Shown here one piece after another: positions 6,901 to 10,037 of a DNA stretch of 10,037 nt (its first letter is position 1; each line of letters opens with the position of its first letter). Origin of the DNA: Negativicoccus succinicivorans (GTDB lineage Bacteria > Bacillota > Negativicutes > Veillonellales > Negativicoccaceae); NCBI RefSeq assembly GCF_018373335.1, contig NZ_JAHAHH010000050.1, positions 1-10,037 on the forward strand. Reading direction: 5' to 3'. The translations under genes and the position numbers were made by a program. A model generated the notes under the pieces. That model saw nothing but the letters and a program-made list of their open reading frames with translations. It had not been told where the DNA came from and did not search any database.

Positions 6901-7648
6901 TCGCGGTCGCATAATCCGCCGCCAAAACCTCCCGCGCGTTTTGCAGTTGCGGGTACAGCGCCAATTCATCCAGCGCGTTCTGTAATTGCATTCGCCATTG
7001 CGTGACGCCCGCGCGCCACTCTTCCCAAAGCGGCGTCAGATCCGCCAAGTCCGCTTCGGCATACGGCGCGGCGAGCGCCTCCAACCACGCTTCGGGAAAC
7101 GGCATGCTGCGGCTGTATTCGTACAATCGCAACACCGCGGCGCGCAGTTGCGCGTCATTCGTTTTTGTGCGGAAAAAATCCGCCAATTGCAAAAATTCCG
7201 GTGACGCCTCTTCATAGGCTTCAAACAACGTCTGCTCCAAGGCTTCCAGCCGCCCGAGCGCCAACTCCTGCTCGCCGCCCTGACGAAAGCCCGCGTCCAA
7301 ATCCAAACGGTAAAAATATTGGCGAATAATTTGCTGGCAAAACGCGTGGATCGTTGAAATTTGCGCCGATCCCAGCAGCGCTAATTGCCGATCGATGTGC
7401 GCCGAAGGCGTCGTCGCGGCGGCCGCGGCGAGCGCCGTGCCGATGCGCGTACGCATCTCCTGCGCCGCCGCCCGCGTAAACGTCATTACGAGAATACGGG
7501 TAATATCCGCGGGATCGTGCGGATCCAAAAGCCGTCGAATGATGCGTTCGACGAGCACCGCCGTTTTACCCGAACCTGCCGCAGCGGCGACCAAAAGATT
7601 TTGGCGACGACTCGTGATCGCCGCTTCCTGTTCAGTTGTCCATTGCAT
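3959..7648 (-). CDS. addA: ATP-dependent helicase/nuclease subunit A
   Basis: Complete at 1,229 residues, the usual AddA size. With AddB it unwinds and degrades double-strand DNA ends and loads the recombination pathway on the 3' strand. It is a UvrD/Rep-type superfamily 1 helicase followed by a RecB-type nuclease. Seen in order: TTEQEAAI Q-motif (4-11), Walker A AAAGSGKT (22-29), MTFTRAAA (55-62), STIHAFC (98-104), Walker B IMVDEYQDTN (390-399), GDVKQSIYRFR (419-429), LRENFRS (456-462), TIHKSKGLEFPVVFLAN (789-805) and LLYVAMTRARDKLYL (863-877). The nuclease residues H1065, D1156, D1170, K1172 (LDYKTD), Q1189 and Y1193 are all present. An acidic, Ala-rich linker occupies about 519-540. The ATG at 7648 has AGGAG seven bases upstream and overlaps the addB end by 17 bases, indicating coupled translation. 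Confidence 0.97.
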   Translation of the reverse strand: MQWTTEQEAAITSRRQNLLVAAAAGSGKTAVLVERIIRRLLDPHDPADITRILVMTFTRAAAQEMRTRIGTALAAAAATTPSAHIDRQLALLGSAQISTIHAFCQQIIRQYFYRLDLDAGFRQGGEQELALGRLEALEQTLFEAYEEASPEFLQLADFFRTKTNDAQLRAAVLRLYEYSRSMPFPEAWLEALAAPYAEADLADLTPLWEEWRAGVTQWRMQLQNALDELALYPQLQNAREVLAADYATATALCDGEDWHTIYDAAQAYAPMRWPGGKLKDEAAKAAKTAAKEIRDAGKAWLKGWTEGILAAAPATWRDDLQATAPLVAALVKVTKTFATAYTTWKKSERLIDFSDLEHYALTLLLAPESTPDAPLPSDIARELAREYDEIMVDEYQDTNGVQELIASLIARADNRFMVGDVKQSIYRFRLADPTIFLGQYERFSRDVQATSRRIDLRENFRSDRTVLDAVNEVFARIMQPPAAEFSYDENAAFIPGRTITDAPENWVGGSVSVRFVTPFDDATTADAADIPPIDDDAEEEPLSAMEAQAQAIADELLHLHETAVVQENDGTFRPFRWRDAVILMRSVASRIDVFVEVLRAAGIPVYAEQAGGYFAATEVQTMLSLLRWLDNSRRDLEAAAVLRSPLVGCDERDLAEMALLRNEEAPALWDVLPTWLTRLTDEEKRGRVGEFYALLTRWQLLARQAGIGQLVRRIYEESGYHAYVGGLPSGSLRRANLEALYARAVEFDDGAGGGISRFLEYLEELQRQKQDLSVPATMGENEDAVRIMTIHKSKGLEFPVVFLANIDKEFNWKDTQARLLLHRRYGIGLSRYDAKRRLTYPTVRWHLLREILRRETLAEEQRLLYVAMTRARDKLYLYAGPSPTGAHAAPEAARSYLEWLWPHLETGTLPRWDVQTVTPTGNEAVATVADPRLENVRQGTLTGTPLLTEIAERLSWQYDKPLATQIPAKVTVTEVTHHLGEITAALPPLPKTERPAADYPLPILTVQPTQTADEASTKAVRLVTMIEEDAAAESKPVNDAWVRPPQFVTPDMRPDGGARYGTLMHRILAEIGAGDGTTTAQAYLDQLQHAQKITSAEAKLAHRHDLDLWLTCDTAAEIRQSSFVLRECPFGMLLPASVALGVPAGDDEVFLQGVIDCLYATASGDLAILDYKTDRVDTANVLYERYHRQLDLYAHAATRIWRRPVVKKIIYSLALHEAITWQDDGDAVL

Positions 7649-10037
7649 CGCCGGTCTCCTTTGCGACTGTCGCGGTCATTTTTTCAAGAGCTTCTTCATC
7701 ATTCAAACTCGGCAAGTAACGGTAGCGGTTGCCGGCAAGCGCCGGGTCAAACCCGCAAACCGCGCGGTACGGGCAGTACTTGCAGGCCACGGTGTTGCCT
7801 TGGCGATAGGGCATCACATCGATCCGTCCCGCTAAAATTTGCGCGCTGATTTGCGGCAAAAGCGTCGCTATATACGCGACAATCAACCGCATCGCGGCTG
7901 CGTTTTCCGCCTTGGCATCTTTGCGCAGACTGCCGTCTTTATTAATACGAATCGGCAAAAAGGAAATTTCCCCGCCGACTTCGCTGTCGATTTTTTCTAA
8001 AATTTCGCGTTCCGAAAGGAAATAACCCTGCGTCTGCAATTGCTGCTTGAGCGCTTTGCGAATCGTCGCGTCATCGCGCGGCGGCGCCTTCAAATCGGCG
8101 CGCTCATCCTGCACATACACATACATAATGCCCGCCGGCAGCGCTTCGCCGTCATCCCGCCGCAACGCCGCGTACAAGTACGTCGCCAGCTGCAAACGCA
8201 GACCGTAGTACAAATCGCCGAGCGAAATCTTCGTATCGCCCGTTTTATAATCGATGATCAGGTAGTACGTCTTTCCCGTTTCGGGATCGCGATAATAATC
8301 CAGTCGGTCGATCGTGCCGATCAACGTGAATTCCGTGTCGCCGATACTGCCGACCGGCAACGTGAACATTTCTTCCAAGCCGGCGGTTTGGAACGCGCCG
8401 CGCTGCGACCATTCCGCCAGACGCGTCAACGTTTCCCGTAAAGTTCGATCCAGCTGCGTACGGATATACGAGTAAAACGGATTCGTCGCGAAGCGGTCAT
8501 TTTGCACGCGCGGCGCGATAAGTTCCGCAATGGCCCGACTGCGATCGGTGATTTCTGCCGAATCGGCATCGCGAAATTCACGCGTCTCCGTCAGCAGTTC
8601 CGCGCCGAATTGGTGCAACGCCGCGTGCATGTACGAACCGTAATCCGCCGGGGTCAATTCGCCGCGCGCGGGTTCGTCCAAATGCAAGCCGTAGCGCGCG
8701 AAAAAGCGGAACGGACAAGCGCGATACATTTCAAACGCGGTGACCGAGGCGTGAAACGTGCCTTGCGGCGCGTAGAGCTTACGGCTGAGCGCGGGACCTA
8801 ACACCGCCGCCCGATTCGTGTAGAACAGACTGCGCGTCCACGCGTACGCCGCGCCTTTATGCGACGGTTGCCGCATCGCCCAGTCGTACAAGCCGAACCA
8901 TTCTTCCGCGGGCGATTCTTCGCGCAGCGCCTGCGGTAATCCCGCCAAACTTTGGCGCGGTCGCACCCAACCATCCTCCGGGCAAGAACTGACTGCCGAA
9001 TGAACGGAATCCGTCCAACCGAGCGCGACCAGGCGTCGCAGTAAAAAGGCCGGTTCCAACGCGGTGCCGTCTTCATCGGCGCGCGCGTAACTCAGATACA
9101 ATTTTTCCTCGGCGCGTGTCCACGCCAAATATTGCCATTGCCGTTCCTGCAAAGCAAGCGTGACCGAGTCCGTACCGAAGGCCAGGTCCAGTTGCGCCAG
9201 TTCCGTACGATCACGATCCGACCACAGACTCAACGGTTGCGGACGCGCGGGAAAGACGCCTTCATTTTGGCCGAGCACAAACACCGCGCGCGCGTTGAGC
9301 GGATAGCCGCGGTCAATCGTCGTGAAAGTGACGTGATCGAGCGTCGGCGGAATCAACGCGTAACTCAACTCCGCGAGCAAATCCGTCCAAATGCGCGCCA
9401 CGTCTCGCGCCGGCCACACTTCCGCGCCGCCGACTTCGACCCATTCATCCAAAAGCGCGTAAATGCGTTGCAAGACCTGCTGGCGGCCGCGATAAATTTC
9501 TTCCGTCAGACTTTCGCCGTGCGTTAATAATTCCGCTTCCAGCGGCAAGCGGGCCAGCAGATCATACATGACCAGCGCCACTTCACGTACGGTCGCCTGC
9601 GTTTTAAATACTTGCGCCAGCGGCGCCAGCCATTCTTTAAGCGTCGCGCGTACGCCGTTGACCCGATCCCAACGCGCCTGCTCGCGTTCCGTCACCGGCT
9701 CCGGCGCTTCCAGGCGGCGAATGCGGCGATGCTGCCAGGGTTCCTCTTTGGTCCAGTCGCCGCGGCTGATCGCAAACTCGCGGCAATACATTTCCAGTTC
9801 TTCCACGTCGCGCGTCGCTATCGGCAGCAATCCGGTTTTCAGCAAACGCAGTACCTGCGACGTGCTGTAACCTTGCGCCGCCAAGGTCAGCGCCGCGCTT
9901 ACAAAGACCGCCAACGCGTCGTGGCGCATCGCCTGCCGCCGATCCGTAAAATACGGAATCTCGTAGCGCTCAAAAGTGCGGCGCAAGCGCTCCGTATACG
10001 CGTCATGATGCCGCAGCAAAACAATGATATCGCGGTA
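7632..10037 (-). CDS. addB: ATP-dependent helicase/nuclease subunit B, C-terminal 801 residues (cut by right edge)
   Basis: AddB pairs with AddA in double-strand break processing; its own helicase-like half is a Chi-recognition scaffold and its C-terminal nuclease cuts the other strand. The frame is open to the edge with no start. The visible first residues YRDIIVLLR match an internal AddB motif, and about 350 N-terminal residues (including any ATP-binding loop) are missing. In fragment numbering, FTTIDRGYPLNARAVFVLGQNEGVFP (about 238-263) and WTRAEEKLYLSYA (306-318) are the helicase-like motifs. The nuclease has H471, D577 in IGTIDRLDYY, D596 and K598 in IIDYKTG, then Q616 and Y620. The four cysteines of the Fe-S cluster are C441 (RACPFRFF) and C752, C755, C761 (CKYCPYRAVC). 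The stop overlaps addA. The internal TTG at 10019 is not a real start. Confidence 0.96.
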   Translation of the reverse strand, partial: YRDIIVLLRHHDAYTERLRRTFERYEIPYFTDRRQAMRHDALAVFVSAALTLAAQGYSTSQVLRLLKTGLLPIATRDVEELEMYCREFAISRGDWTKEEPWQHRRIRRLEAPEPVTEREQARWDRVNGVRATLKEWLAPLAQVFKTQATVREVALVMYDLLARLPLEAELLTHGESLTEEIYRGRQQVLQRIYALLDEWVEVGGAEVWPARDVARIWTDLLAELSYALIPPTLDHVTFTTIDRGYPLNARAVFVLGQNEGVFPARPQPLSLWSDRDRTELAQLDLAFGTDSVTLALQERQWQYLAWTRAEEKLYLSYARADEDGTALEPAFLLRRLVALGWTDSVHSAVSSCPEDGWVRPRQSLAGLPQALREESPAEEWFGLYDWAMRQPSHKGAAYAWTRSLFYTNRAAVLGPALSRKLYAPQGTFHASVTAFEMYRACPFRFFARYGLHLDEPARGELTPADYGSYMHAALHQFGAELLTETREFRDADSAEITDRSRAIAELIAPRVQNDRFATNPFYSYIRTQLDRTLRETLTRLAEWSQRGAFQTAGLEEMFTLPVGSIGDTEFTLIGTIDRLDYYRDPETGKTYYLIIDYKTGDTKISLGDLYYGLRLQLATYLYAALRRDDGEALPAGIMYVYVQDERADLKAPPRDDATIRKALKQQLQTQGYFLSEREILEKIDSEVGGEISFLPIRINKDGSLRKDAKAENAAAMRLIVAYIATLLPQISAQILAGRIDVMPYRQGNTVACKYCPYRAVCGFDPALAGNRYRYLPSLNDEEALEKMTATVAKETGDAMDN

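Noticed and set aside
10017..10019. TTG as the start of a 795-residue AddB
   Set aside because: The frame continues upstream to the window edge with the AddB-typical YRDIIVLLR, so the gene is truncated by the window rather than starting here.

Overview
The window reads almost entirely on the minus strand and looks like chromosomal DNA from a GC-rich member of the Bacillota (Firmicutes). Three things point that way: an AddAB-type (rather than RecBCD) recombination nuclease, a long single-chain PurL of the clostridial kind, and a YezG/DUF600-like immunity protein. I suspect Negativicutes from the GC content combined with these families, but that is inference and I cannot name a genus.

In the direction of transcription (right to left), the layout is as follows. 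(1) The C-terminal two thirds of addB, cut by the right edge. (2) Complete addA, whose start overlaps the end of addB by 17 bases. (3) A small helix-turn-helix protein, 27 bases after addA. (4) An ABC ATPase of the nitrate/sulfonate/taurine family, starting one base after the stop of the helix-turn-helix gene. (5) Its permease, overlapping the ATPase by 11 bases. (6) A 215-residue protein that resembles the YezG/DUF600 immunity family but carries an arginine-rich tail. (7) A strong intrinsic terminator that begins inside the coding end of gene 6. (8) An AT-rich control region of about 200 bases. (9) The first 405 codons of purL, cut by the left edge.

AddA and AddB form the helicase-nuclease that resects double-strand breaks for RecA. 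Both nuclease active sites, the AddA helicase motifs and the AddB iron-sulphur cysteines are intact as far as they are visible. The helix-turn-helix/ABC/DUF600 genes are physically in line with addBA. However, a perfect extended -10 element (TGCTATAAT) sits exactly over the addA stop codon, so these genes may have their own promoter. No substrate-binding protein for the ABC pair and no LXG toxin for the DUF600 protein is present in the window. That makes the small four-gene block the least explained part.

purL is a separate transcription unit. It has its own extended -10 promoter, a good ribosome binding site, a 16-base dyad in the leader, and a sequence farther upstream that closely resembles a Bacillus PurBox. 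I saw no RNA genes, CRISPR array, insertion sequence or phage genes.
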